In this document: positions 51,590 through 59,983 of the stretch, in pieces
How the letters are laid out: every line of letters begins with the position of its first letter
Numbering within the stretch: position 1 is the first letter of the stretch
Program-made: the position numbers and the translations under genes
Assembly (NCBI RefSeq): GCF_004363245.1
Contig: NZ_SNYV01000014.1
Location: 124,001 to 188,000 of the forward strand
Reading direction: 5' to 3'
DNA from: Sphingobacterium yanglingense
GTDB lineage: Bacteria > Bacteroidota > Bacteroidia > Sphingobacteriales > Sphingobacteriaceae
Length of the DNA stretch: 64,000 nt
The notes under the pieces: model-generated
Told to the model about the DNA's origin: nothing
Databases searched by the model: none
What the model saw: the letters and a program-made list of their open reading frames with translations, nothing else

Positions 51590-52594
51590 TTAGAGTAGAA
51601 AGATATCTTCGTTGGCTAATTTTTGTTTACGTTCAGGATCCCAGATGCTGACCTGTACTTCGCCTATATGGGCGAGTTTGAGCATGAACATACATACACG
51701 TGATTGTCCGATGCCCCCACCGATAGATTCGGGTAGGAGGTCACTCAATAGCATCTGATGGAAAGACAATTTGCTGCGGTCTGTACAGTTACGTATTTCC
51801 AATTGTTTGATAAGGGCTTCTTTATTGACCCTTATTCCCATGGAAGATAGTTCAAATGCACTATTAAGGAGTGGGTTCCAAACGAGTATATCGCCATTTA
51901 AACCTTTGTATCCGGCATCGTTGTCGGTACTCCAATCGTCGTAATCTGCTGCCCGTCCGTCATGGGAAAATCCATTGGAGAGCTCTCCGCCGATACCATA
52001 GAGGAAAACTGCTCCATATTCCTGGGCAATAGCATTCTCTCTCTCTTTCGGAGTGTATCCGGGATATTTGTTCAGTAATTCTTCGGATGAAATAAAGAAG
52101 ATTTGTTCCGGTAGTATAGCCTTACGGTCGGGATACTGATGTTCGACCGCTTTTTCTGTTTCTACCAATGCCGCGTATATTTTTTTTACGGTATCTTTTA
52201 AATAGCCTAAATTACGGCTTTTGCTGAGGATTGTTTTTTCCCAATCCCATTGATCTACATATATAGAATGAATGGGGGAGTAATCTTCGTCAGGACGTAG
52301 TGCACGCATGTCGGTGATTATGCCTTCCTCCGGCTCGAGTTCGAGTTCTTTGAGGCGTACCCTTTTCCATTTGGCAAGGGAGTGTACGACGACAGCACGT
52401 TCTTCATTCAATGATTTAATAGGGAAGGAGACTGGACGTTCTATTCCGTTGAGATCGTCGTTTATTCCTGTTCCGTCCAAAACTATCAGGGGAGATGATA
52501 TCGGTATCAGATTTAAAGCCTGCCTCAAATGAGTCGAAAAAGTTTCCTTAACAAAGGTGATTGCTTGTTCTCTTTTTAATAGGTTACGTCCCAT
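51590..52594 (-). CDS. asnA: Aspartate-ammonia ligase (asparagine synthetase A)
   Basis: AsnA makes asparagine from aspartate, ammonia and ATP. The 334-residue class II tRNA-synthetase-like enzyme shows VVVHSLAKWKRVRL, SIYVDQWDWEK, GIGGELSNGFSHDGRAADYD and the C-terminal GGGIGQSRVCMFML. Length matches the family. It is monocistronic, with a promoter-like TACATTTG 77 bp upstream and a strong terminator. Confidence 0.96.
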   Translation of the reverse strand: MGRNLLKREQAITFVKETFSTHLRQALNLIPISSPLIVLDGTGINDDLNGIERPVSFPIKSLNEERAVVVHSLAKWKRVRLKELELEPEEGIITDMRALRPDEDYSPIHSIYVDQWDWEKTILSKSRNLGYLKDTVKKIYAALVETEKAVEHQYPDRKAILPEQIFFISSEELLNKYPGYTPKERENAIAQEYGAVFLYGIGGELSNGFSHDGRAADYDDWSTDNDAGYKGLNGDILVWNPLLNSAFELSSMGIRVNKEALIKQLEIRNCTDRSKLSFHQMLLSDLLPESIGGGIGQSRVCMFMLKLAHIGEVQVSIWDPERKQKLANEDIFLL

Positions 52595-52670
52595 ATATAA
52601 TTACACTTATTTTAGCTTCTCTGGAAGCTTATATCATCAATTTAGATATTAATATAGCAACATTGCTCTG

Positions 52671-52678
52671 CAAATGTA
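52671..52678 (-). promoter_or_regulatory. Candidate -7 element of asnA
   Basis: On the minus strand TACATTTG followed by CA, identical over ten bases to the element before the barrel-protein gene at 23353-23360. The leader to the ATG at 52594 would hold the small inverted repeat AGCTTC/GAAGCT near 52611-52629. Confidence 0.4.
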
Positions 52679-52818
52679 ATCAAAATGACAATTGTATAAT
52701 GGTTTTTATTGTAAAATTTTTAAATGCATAGCTGTATTCAAAAAGGGATGTGGTAGGCGGTAATGATATGCGCAGTATTAGAATGGTGAAGGTCGGTGGA
52801 TTGAGGCTTAAGGAGTAT

Positions 52819-52851
52819 AATAGGTAAAACAATGAGGTTGTTTTACCTATT
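52819..52851 (-). terminator. Hairpin downstream of the A-type carrier gene
   Basis: AATAGGTAAAACAA (52819-52832) pairs perfectly with TTGTTTTACCTATT (52838-52851), with a 5-nt loop. It is 24 nt past the minus-strand stop at 52875. The minus-strand tail is only weakly U-rich. Confidence 0.65.
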
Positions 52852-52874
52852 TTTAGGGATTGTTCTTTAATTGT

Positions 52875-53201
52875 TTATACGGAGAAGCTTTCGCCACAAG
52901 CACAGGTACGTGAAGCATTCGGATTATGGAATTCGAAGCCTTTTCCTGTAAGTCCGTCGGAATAATCCAATTCTGTACCAGCTAGATATAAGTAAGACTT
53001 GATATCTAGGCAGATTTTTATTCCTTTGTCTTCACAGAACTGATCTCCTTTTTTTTCTTCGTTATCGAAATTGAGGTGATAGGAAAGTCCGGAACAGCCT
53101 CCGCTAGTAACAGCTACCCGAACAAAATAGCTCTCATCATATTGTTCATCCTTTATAACCTGAAGGATACGCTCTTTGGCTTTGTCTGTAATTGTTACCA
53201 T
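52875..53201 (-). CDS. A-type iron-sulfur carrier (IscA/SufA/HesB family)
   Basis: The 108-residue protein has the three conserved cysteines Cys36 (SGGCSGLSY), Cys100 and Cys102 (RTCACGESF) that bind an Fe-S cluster for transfer to target enzymes. Length is normal. It lies 78 bp downstream of an IscS/NifS-like desulfurase gene on the same strand, its likely functional partner. Confidence 0.93.
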   Translation of the reverse strand: MVTITDKAKERILQVIKDEQYDESYFVRVAVTSGGCSGLSYHLNFDNEEKKGDQFCEDKGIKICLDIKSYLYLAGTELDYSDGLTGKGFEFHNPNASRTCACGESFSV

Positions 53202-53279
53202 AGTATTATTAATTAATCTCTTACAAATTTCGTAAAATATTTGCTAAACGCAAGTATGCCACGTTACGGAACTGTCATA

Positions 53280-54452
53280 TTATCCTAAAAGCCCATCTTT
53301 GTACATCTGCCATATCGGAGACTGTTTGCGGATGGTATTAATGGCTGTTTTAAGACTCTCCACGGTACGGTCTATCTCTTGTTGTGTTGTGTGTTTGGAT
53401 AAACTGAAACGAAGGCTACAAAAGGCCTCGTCGTCGGTGAGTCCCATAGCTTTGAGTACATGTGAAGGGTCTCTACTCCCCGATACGCAAGCAGACCCTG
53501 ATGATACAGCGATATTAGGCATCTTTGTCATGAGCTCATTGCCACGTACATGCTTGAACATGATATTGCTGGTATTACAGATTCGCGGAGCTTCTTTTGC
53601 ATTAACAGTACAGTCATCAATCTCGGTCATTATGCGGTGTTCAAAGTAGTTCCGTAATTGTTCTATTGCGGAGAAGTCTACTTCATTTGCTTGCAGGCAT
53701 GCTGTCCCCATCCCGACGATTGCGGGTACATTGTAGGTGCCTCCACGAAGTGCTTGCTCCTGATTGCCTCCCGTGATAAGGGATTCTACTTGCAGCGGTC
53801 TGCTTTTTCGCCGGATGAATAGTGCTCCGATTCCTTTAGGTCCGTGGAATTTGTGGGCGCTAAGGCAGCAGAAGTCTAAGGGTACAGATGTGAGATCAAA
53901 GGCCTGTTTGCCGATAGACTGTGTGCTATCGCAAAAGAATAATAGGTTATTGTCCTGACAGATATTGGCTATATCTTTTATAGGATGGATGACGCCTGTC
54001 TCATTATTGACGGACATTAAACTTACCAAAATGGTTTGTGGAGTGATGGCTGATTTTAGTGTATCTAAATCAATAGCTCCATTTTTGTCTACGGGTAGAT
54101 AGCTGATCCGGGCACCTTTCTTTTCTAAGTATTCGCAGGTAGATAAGGTGGCTTTGTGTTCTGTCTGGCAGGTAATGATATGGTTGCCTTTGGAGTGGTA
54201 TCGTAAGAATACGCCTCGAAGTACGGTATTAATACTTTCTGTCGCTCCTGAGGTAAAGAATATTTCTTTAGGCTGGGCCTGTAGTACGTGGGAAACGGAT
54301 CTGCGTGATTCTTCGATGGCCTGATTAGCATGTCTCCCCATTTTGTGCTGTAGGCTGGAAGCATTAGCATAATCGTCCCTTAGGTAGGGGAGCATACTGT
54401 CGAGAACTCGTTCATCCAACCGGCTGGTTGCATTGTTGTCCAGGTATATCAT
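53280..54452 (-). CDS. Cysteine desulfurase, group I (IscS/NifS-like)
   Basis: The 390-residue PLP enzyme has Lys201 in SAHKFHGPKG as the PLP lysine and Cys322 in the extended loop SSGSACVSGS, which marks group I. It starts MIYLDNNATSRLDERV at ATG 54452; a TTG six codons upstream is not needed. It is distinct from the group II SufS at 42180-43403, so the organism has at least two sulfur donors. It pairs with the A-type carrier gene downstream; it could serve Fe-S clusters or tRNA thiolation. Confidence 0.92.
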   Translation of the reverse strand: MIYLDNNATSRLDERVLDSMLPYLRDDYANASSLQHKMGRHANQAIEESRRSVSHVLQAQPKEIFFTSGATESINTVLRGVFLRYHSKGNHIITCQTEHKATLSTCEYLEKKGARISYLPVDKNGAIDLDTLKSAITPQTILVSLMSVNNETGVIHPIKDIANICQDNNLLFFCDSTQSIGKQAFDLTSVPLDFCCLSAHKFHGPKGIGALFIRRKSRPLQVESLITGGNQEQALRGGTYNVPAIVGMGTACLQANEVDFSAIEQLRNYFEHRIMTEIDDCTVNAKEAPRICNTSNIMFKHVRGNELMTKMPNIAVSSGSACVSGSRDPSHVLKAMGLTDDEAFCSLRFSLSKHTTQQEIDRTVESLKTAINTIRKQSPIWQMYKDGLLG

Positions 54453-54552
54453 GAGGTTAAAGATATTCAAAATATGCAGTAGTATTCCTATTCTAACGTG
54501 GATATTTTATAGATTTGTATAAAGGACAAACTCGAATATAAAATATTTGCTT

Positions 54553-55413
54553 ATGGAAAATGTTGAAACTAGAATAGAAAAACTGATTGATCTAATTGTA
54601 TTGAAGTTGCCGACTATCGCTGCTGCGCTGATTGTGTTGGTGGTTGGGCGTTATGCTATTAAGTTCTTTCTTAAATTTTTGAACAGTCGATTTGAAAAAC
54701 GTAATGTGGATCGCTCTATCCGTAGTTTTGTCTCAAGCTTACTGAAGTTTGTACTGTATGCGATGTTGATCTTGACGGTAGCTAATACGATGGGGATACA
54801 GACTACATCTTTTATTGCTGTGTTGTCGGCCTTCGGTCTTGCCGTAGGTATGGCATTGCAAGGAAGTCTATCGAATTTTGCGGGTGGTGTACTGATTCTT
54901 GTGTTCAGACCTTTTGAGGTAGGTGATTATATTTCCAGTGCGAATGGATCTACTGGTACGGTAGATCGGATAGATATATTGTACACCACATTGACGGATG
55001 ATAGTGGAATAAAGATCTTTAGTCCGAATGGTACTCTGGCCAACTCGGTGATTAAAAATTACACGAAGATTCTGTCCCGGAGATTTGAATTTGTAATCGG
55101 AATTGCATACGAAGATAATATTAAGGTTGCTAAGGATACTATTTTAGGTGTTTTGACAAGTGAAGCTGAAGTTTTGAAAACTCCCGCACCGGATGTGTTT
55201 GTTGGTGAACTGGCTGATAGTTCGGTCAATCTGACGATACGAGGCTGGGTAAAACGTGAGGTATTCTGGGCAACGGCTAATGGATTGAGAGAGAAAATAA
55301 AGGTTGCATTGGATGAGAAGGGGATCTCAATCCCATATCCGCAGACCGATATGCATATTAAAAGTGATGACGGTGGGTTGATTGCGAATGCTACGGTGTC
55401 GAAGAAATCTTAA
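54553..55413 (+). CDS. Small-conductance mechanosensitive channel (MscS family)
   Basis: MscS channels open under membrane tension to release solutes. The 286-residue protein has three membrane helices (about 17-40, 60-82, 88-112), the pore helix FGLAVGMALQGSLSNFAGGV with the Gly/Ala pattern of TM3, the beta domain start FEVGDYISSANGSTGTV and the cage domain to the end. Length equals the classic MscS. The start ATG 54553 is chosen over a TTG two codons earlier. It is divergent from the desulfurase gene. Confidence 0.94.
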   Translation: MENVETRIEKLIDLIVLKLPTIAAALIVLVVGRYAIKFFLKFLNSRFEKRNVDRSIRSFVSSLLKFVLYAMLILTVANTMGIQTTSFIAVLSAFGLAVGMALQGSLSNFAGGVLILVFRPFEVGDYISSANGSTGTVDRIDILYTTLTDDSGIKIFSPNGTLANSVIKNYTKILSRRFEFVIGIAYEDNIKVAKDTILGVLTSEAEVLKTPAPDVFVGELADSSVNLTIRGWVKREVFWATANGLREKIKVALDEKGISIPYPQTDMHIKSDDGGLIANATVSKKS

Positions 55414-55442
55414 TCTAAGGCTCTTGTAAGGATATAATATCG

Positions 55443-55471
55443 ATAAGCTACAACGATTTGTTGTAGCTTAT
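55443..55471 (+). terminator. Terminator after the MscS gene
   Basis: ATAAGCTACAAC pairs perfectly with GTTGTAGCTTAT around a 5-nt loop, followed by a T-rich tail (TTAGTTTT). It is 30 nt past the stop. Confidence 0.72.
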
Positions 55472-55612
55472 TTAGTTTTGAAGGGTCTTTGTGACTATAA
55501 CGAGGTAGGATAAGTTTGTTTATCCTGTTCAAAAAGCGAAATAGGGTCTTTTCCATATGTAAATATGCACAGATATCGCGCCAAACTTAAACTGATCTCG
55601 TTGCCTATTCTA

Positions 55613-56953
55613 TTATTTGAGGCGCAAGAACTCTTTTTCTTTGTTCCAGGTGAAGGCTGTAAACAATATTGCTAATGCAGATGCTAACAGGATAATCTCA
55701 AAGGAGGCATCCCAGCCACTTTTGTCTACTATTGCGCCAAGGGCTGCATTTGCAAGAAGGTCACCAATGAAATAACCAAATAATCCGGTGAGCCCAGCAG
55801 CAGTACCTGCAGCCTTTTTAGGGACTAAGTCTAAGGCCTGAACACCGATCAGCATTACAGGGCCATATATTAAAAAGCCAATTGACCATAATGCGCCATT
55901 TACCATCCATTGGTTTTCTCCCGGTGTCAACCAGTACATGGCTACGGCCAAGAAGGTTAGCGCCATATATAGAATGGTAACTGGAGCTCTTCGCCCTTTA
56001 AAGAGCTTGTCGCTCATCACACCACATAGGATAGTTCCCGGAATGGCGGCCAGTTCATAAATAGAGGCAGACCAAGTCGCTTCGGATGCTGTAAAATGTT
56101 TTGCTTCCTGAAGGAAGGTAGGTGCCCAGTTGATAATGCCGTTTCGGACGAGGTATACAAAGGCATTTGCAATGGCAATGTACCAAAGCAATTTGTTGTT
56201 CAATACGTATTTGAAGAAGATCTCTTTTGAACTGAATTCTTTTTCCTGAGAGGCTTCATAGGTTTTTGGGTAATCATTTTTATACTCTTCGATAGGAGGG
56301 AGACCACAGGATTGTGGGGTATCCCTGACTAGAAAGATAGAGAGGATGGCAACAAGCAATGCCGCTAATCCTGGAAAGTATAAACGTGCTTGCCAATCTA
56401 CGAATAGCTCTACACCTAATATGGCTAATGGACCTACTAAAAAGCCCCCTACATTGTGTGCTAAATTCCATATAGACATAGCGGTACCGCGCTCTTTGAT
56501 GGAGTACCAGTGTACGACGACGCGTCCACAAGCTGGCCATCCCATCCCTTGTACCCATCCATTGATAAATAAGAGGACAAACATGATGGTTATTGAGGAG
56601 GTTGCAAAAGAGGAGAATCCCATGAAGATCATGGTCAAGGAGGATAGGATAAGTCCGGCGGCTAGAAAATAGCGGGCATTGCTTCGATCCGAAACATTCC
56701 CCATAAAGAATTTGCTTAATCCATAGGCTATAGAGATGGCGGACATGGCGAATCCGAGCTCCGCTTTACTGTAACCTAAGGTGTCCTGCAGGTCTTTTAC
56801 GGCAAAAGAGAAGTTCTTACGCACAAAATAATAGGCCGCATAACCTAAGAATATCCCAAGGAATACCTGTAGTCTGAGTTTTTTATACTCAGCGTCAATA
56901 CGGTCTTCTGGCAGCCTCGCTTTGTGCGAGGCTGGCTTAAATATACTGAACAT
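55613..56953 (-). CDS. GlpT/UhpT-type (OPA family) organophosphate:phosphate antiporter
   Basis: The 446-residue, 12-helix major facilitator resembles GlpT: YYFVRKNFSFAVKDLQDTLG near helix 1, AISIAYGLSKFFMGNVSDRS as the loop motif, MGWPACGRVVVHWYSIKERG and NLAHNVGGFLVGP as in OPA transporters. It lies 12 bp downstream of the GlpQ gene, so glycerol-3-phosphate released by that enzyme is the likely substrate. It is the last gene of the second SusC/SusD operon. Confidence 0.9.
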   Translation of the reverse strand: MFSIFKPASHKARLPEDRIDAEYKKLRLQVFLGIFLGYAAYYFVRKNFSFAVKDLQDTLGYSKAELGFAMSAISIAYGLSKFFMGNVSDRSNARYFLAAGLILSSLTMIFMGFSSFATSSITIMFVLLFINGWVQGMGWPACGRVVVHWYSIKERGTAMSIWNLAHNVGGFLVGPLAILGVELFVDWQARLYFPGLAALLVAILSIFLVRDTPQSCGLPPIEEYKNDYPKTYEASQEKEFSSKEIFFKYVLNNKLLWYIAIANAFVYLVRNGIINWAPTFLQEAKHFTASEATWSASIYELAAIPGTILCGVMSDKLFKGRRAPVTILYMALTFLAVAMYWLTPGENQWMVNGALWSIGFLIYGPVMLIGVQALDLVPKKAAGTAAGLTGLFGYFIGDLLANAALGAIVDKSGWDASFEIILLASALAILFTAFTWNKEKEFLRLK

Positions 56954-56965
56954 AGTTTGTGTGTT

Positions 56966-57883
56966 TTAAAATAGGTTTGGGTAGTCGCTAATGATGCCGT
57001 CTACTTTTAGGGCTTCTAGCTCGGTAATTTCTTTTTTGCTGTTGACTGTCCATGGGACGATCTTGATACCAAGGTCATGTGCCTGTTTTATAAAAGTTGC
57101 GTTGGCGATGCTGTAGTGTGGACTTATAATGAATGGAGTGAAACCAAGATCTGCAACGAGTTCTTTTATGCTTTTACTGTTTTTGGCTCCGATTAAATAA
57201 GATGTTTTGATCTGCGGATAATTTTTATTGATGTACTGAATGGTTCGCTTATCAAAAGATTGTATAACTGTCCTAGGTGCTATCCCTTGCTCAATTACAA
57301 TTTCTAATATTAGGTCCGAAAATTCCTGTGGAGCGGGGTGCCACTCATGGTCTTTGCCTTCATTACTTTTGGTCTCAATATTATAGAACATCGGAGCACG
57401 CTTTTTTTCTTTGGCGTAGGCTTCGGATTCCTTGATAAGGTCCTTTAACAAGGCTATTGGTGTCGCAGACTTCTTTTGCTCTGGAAAGTCGATGTTCCCT
57501 TTTAATCCTAAGTCAAAATTACCGAGCTCTTTCCAGGTATAATTATATATTGTTCCTTTTATATCTTTCCCTTTAAGCTCAGTGCCGTTTTTGTAAGTGA
57601 CGAATTTAGGATTTAAATAATCGTCATGATATACGACCACTTTTTTGTCTTTAGTGATATGACAGTCCATTTCTAAGGTTGTTACCTTAGGTAGGTCAAT
57701 AGCCGTTTTCATCGCACCTATTGAGTTTTCGGGATATAGCCCTCTAGCACCTCGGTGGCCTTCGTAAGAGAAGATAGGGAATTCAGGATTTTGCATACGA
57801 ACTTGCTTTTGAGTGTTGCAGGAAGATGTTAATAGTCCTAATACTAAGGCGGTTGTTATAATATTTACTTTGTTATTTGACAT
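56966..57883 (-). CDS. Glycerophosphodiester phosphodiesterase (GlpQ-type) lipoprotein
   Basis: The enzyme hydrolyses glycerophosphodiesters to glycerol-3-phosphate and an alcohol. The 305-residue protein has a lipobox (LGLLTSSC, Cys22), the TIM-barrel GDPD motifs GHRGARGLYPENS and EMDCHITKDKKVVVYHDD, then FYNIETKS and VIQSFDKRTIQY, and it ends VDGIISDYPNLF. The start ATG 57883 is preferred over a TTG two codons before. It sits 12 bp before the GlpT-like gene and 51 bp after the calcineurin-like gene. Confidence 0.92.
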   Translation of the reverse strand: MSNNKVNIITTALVLGLLTSSCNTQKQVRMQNPEFPIFSYEGHRGARGLYPENSIGAMKTAIDLPKVTTLEMDCHITKDKKVVVYHDDYLNPKFVTYKNGTELKGKDIKGTIYNYTWKELGNFDLGLKGNIDFPEQKKSATPIALLKDLIKESEAYAKEKKRAPMFYNIETKSNEGKDHEWHPAPQEFSDLILEIVIEQGIAPRTVIQSFDKRTIQYINKNYPQIKTSYLIGAKNSKSIKELVADLGFTPFIISPHYSIANATFIKQAHDLGIKIVPWTVNSKKEITELEALKVDGIISDYPNLF

Positions 57884-57934
57884 GCTCAATAATTTTGTAA
57901 TCTGTAAAATTAAAAAATAATGACGTATTCTCTA

Positions 57935-59908
57935 CTAACGCATATTATATGAAAAAGCTTTTGGTCTTGTCATCGTTTCGTTATAAACGTTTCCAAAGCG
58001 ATCAGTGACTTTTATTTCTAAGCTACTGGTTGCTGAACTGGCTTTTACTTTGAACATATGTGATGTGTTAGCAGCAGCAAAAGTTGGTTCGGCATTCACA
58101 TTCAGTCGTTTCATACCGTAGGAGATAAGATGTAGCGGGTCTCGAGAGCTTACACGCTCCACCTGTAAGGGGACGCTATTTTCTGTGACAGATACGGTCC
58201 ACTCTGGATCATAACCCCATACGTTAATTAGCACTTCATTGTTTTTATTCTCCCCAGCAAAGGTATAGGCATATTTAGGTACTAATTTTTTGTATTGATC
58301 ACTCGCATTTGGAGTATAGGTATCTGCTGTAATGTGAACCTTGTTTAGGTCGTACGCTCTAAATTGGTACGTTGGCTCATATCCAATGGATTTATAACTC
58401 CATTTTATTTTGTCCCCGTTCATATCCCATATCCCATAACCACCTGGACTACCATCGGGAGCAATGTGGTTGTTAGCATAGCCTTTATTGCCTGTCCACC
58501 ACCAAGTAGCACATACGGCTGCCGTGTTATGCTCCATGATTTTATTATCACGAGGGACACGATAATTAACGTGTGTGTGCCCTGTAAGGATATGAACTTC
58601 ATTGAAGCGGTTGAATAGATTTATTAACTTGTCTCCATCGCTGATTCTGAAGGATGGGAGTGTACCTTTTTCCGAAGGAGCATTATGGATCTGAATATGT
58701 GTGGCTACTATAATTGGGGTATTCGAAGAAATCGTTTCTAAGTCTTTCGCTAACCAATTCATTTGTTGATCAGTTATCTTTCCATTGTATTCACGATCTC
58801 CTATGATTCCCGAGGTAGCACCTTTGTTAAGGTACTCTGTGTCGTCGAGTACGATATAGTGTATCTTACCTAAATTAAACGAGTAATAAGTTGGCCCTAG
58901 TGCATTTCTGAAAGGATTTTCTGATAGCCAGTCATTAGCCACATAAGGGTCATTATCATGGTTACCTATGACGTTGAAAATAGGTGCCTTTACATTACTG
59001 ATCTGTTTGACATATTCAGGCATCATAAAGTTGTTACTATACCAGTAGCCATCCCATGTCAGATCACCTAAGGTTAGACCGTACACTTTTTTACCTTGGC
59101 TTTGTAGGCTCTCAATTTGCTGATTGATGTCTTTGACAAAACCGTTTTGAAATTGATTTAAATCATCTGTACGATTTGCCAAGTGTAAATCAGCAATGCT
59201 AAATACAACATGGTTTTCGTTGTTGACGGGTTTTAATTCGAAGTCTTTTATCTCGATTTCTTGGTTTGCTGCGCTCAAAAAGTGATAAAAAACAGGAAGA
59301 TTGCCATTACTGTTTACTATCTCGTAATTGCCAGGAATAGAAACAAACACATAGCCTGTAGACTTGTTTGAAGCTAGATAGTATATTCCGTTTTCATCTG
59401 TTCTGGTCACTTCATTACCATCTGAGACGACCACATTGGCAATACCTCTCCCATTTGCATAGACGCTACCCTTTATTGTCATCCCTTCTTTGTCTGGAAT
59501 ATTGGGATTGAATACGGCAGAAATGCTAGTCTGTCCAATTTGACGTTGTGAGTTTCCTCTTTTAACTAGGATTCTATATATTCCATTTTTGAATTCATTG
59601 GATGAGTTTAATAGGATTCCGTCTGAAAGGATTGTTTTGATCTGTAGGTTTATCGCTGGCGATTGTTGATCTCGTGGCGCAAAAGTGATAATGTCTTCCT
59701 TCTGAAAGCCTTTTCCCTTTAGAGTTAGTTCTACATTTGGCCCTATGTAATAAGAGGGCAAAATACCAATGTCGTTAAGATCGAATGATGTAGATGTATT
59801 GTTTTCTTCTTTAGTGGGAACAACTACCTTGTCTTTGCACGAGGAGTTGCCAAAGATGACTAATGATAGAAAAATAAAAGTTGATTTGAGAATTTTATTG
59901 ATTTGCAT
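57935..59908 (-). CDS. Calcineurin-like phosphoesterase with TIG-like and MetallophosN/C domains
   Basis: The 657-residue product has a signal peptide, probably lipidated (LVIFGNSSC), an IPT/TIG-like domain at about 45-130, an N-terminal metallophosphoesterase-associated beta domain at about 135-225, and a catalytic domain with SIADLHLA, GDLTWDG, IGNHDND, VATHIQIH and GHTHVNYR. A C-terminal beta domain follows to the end. It cleaves a phosphoester outside the cytoplasm; given the neighbouring GlpQ and GlpT, a phosphodiester or phosphomonoester from lipids or teichoic acid is inferred. The substrate is unproven. Confidence 0.9.
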   Translation of the reverse strand: MQINKILKSTFIFLSLVIFGNSSCKDKVVVPTKEENNTSTSFDLNDIGILPSYYIGPNVELTLKGKGFQKEDIITFAPRDQQSPAINLQIKTILSDGILLNSSNEFKNGIYRILVKRGNSQRQIGQTSISAVFNPNIPDKEGMTIKGSVYANGRGIANVVVSDGNEVTRTDENGIYYLASNKSTGYVFVSIPGNYEIVNSNGNLPVFYHFLSAANQEIEIKDFELKPVNNENHVVFSIADLHLANRTDDLNQFQNGFVKDINQQIESLQSQGKKVYGLTLGDLTWDGYWYSNNFMMPEYVKQISNVKAPIFNVIGNHDNDPYVANDWLSENPFRNALGPTYYSFNLGKIHYIVLDDTEYLNKGATSGIIGDREYNGKITDQQMNWLAKDLETISSNTPIIVATHIQIHNAPSEKGTLPSFRISDGDKLINLFNRFNEVHILTGHTHVNYRVPRDNKIMEHNTAAVCATWWWTGNKGYANNHIAPDGSPGGYGIWDMNGDKIKWSYKSIGYEPTYQFRAYDLNKVHITADTYTPNASDQYKKLVPKYAYTFAGENKNNEVLINVWGYDPEWTVSVTENSVPLQVERVSSRDPLHLISYGMKRLNVNAEPTFAAANTSHMFKVKASSATSSLEIKVTDRFGNVYNETMTRPKAFSYNMR

Positions 59909-59940
59909 TTGAATTTTAGGTTTAAGGACTGTTGGTGTTG

Positions 59941-59978
59941 AAAGCAGTTTTGCTGGTATCTTCCAGCAAAACTGCTTT
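59941..59978 (-). promoter_or_regulatory. Intercistronic 16-bp hairpin in the phosphodiester operon
   Basis: AAAGCAGTTTTGCTGG (59941-59956) pairs perfectly with CCAGCAAAACTGCTTT (59963-59978) around a 6-nt loop. It is in the 75-bp gap after the DUF5689 gene. On the minus strand only UUU follows, so partial termination or RNA end protection may lower expression of the enzyme genes relative to SusC/SusD. Confidence 0.6.
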
Positions 59979-59983
59979 TACAC

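Noticed and set aside
55507..55526. AGGATAA/TTATCCT hairpin downstream of the GlpT-like gene
   Set aside because: The stem is only 7 bp, about 90 bp from the stop and lacks a T-run, so it is not supported as a terminator.
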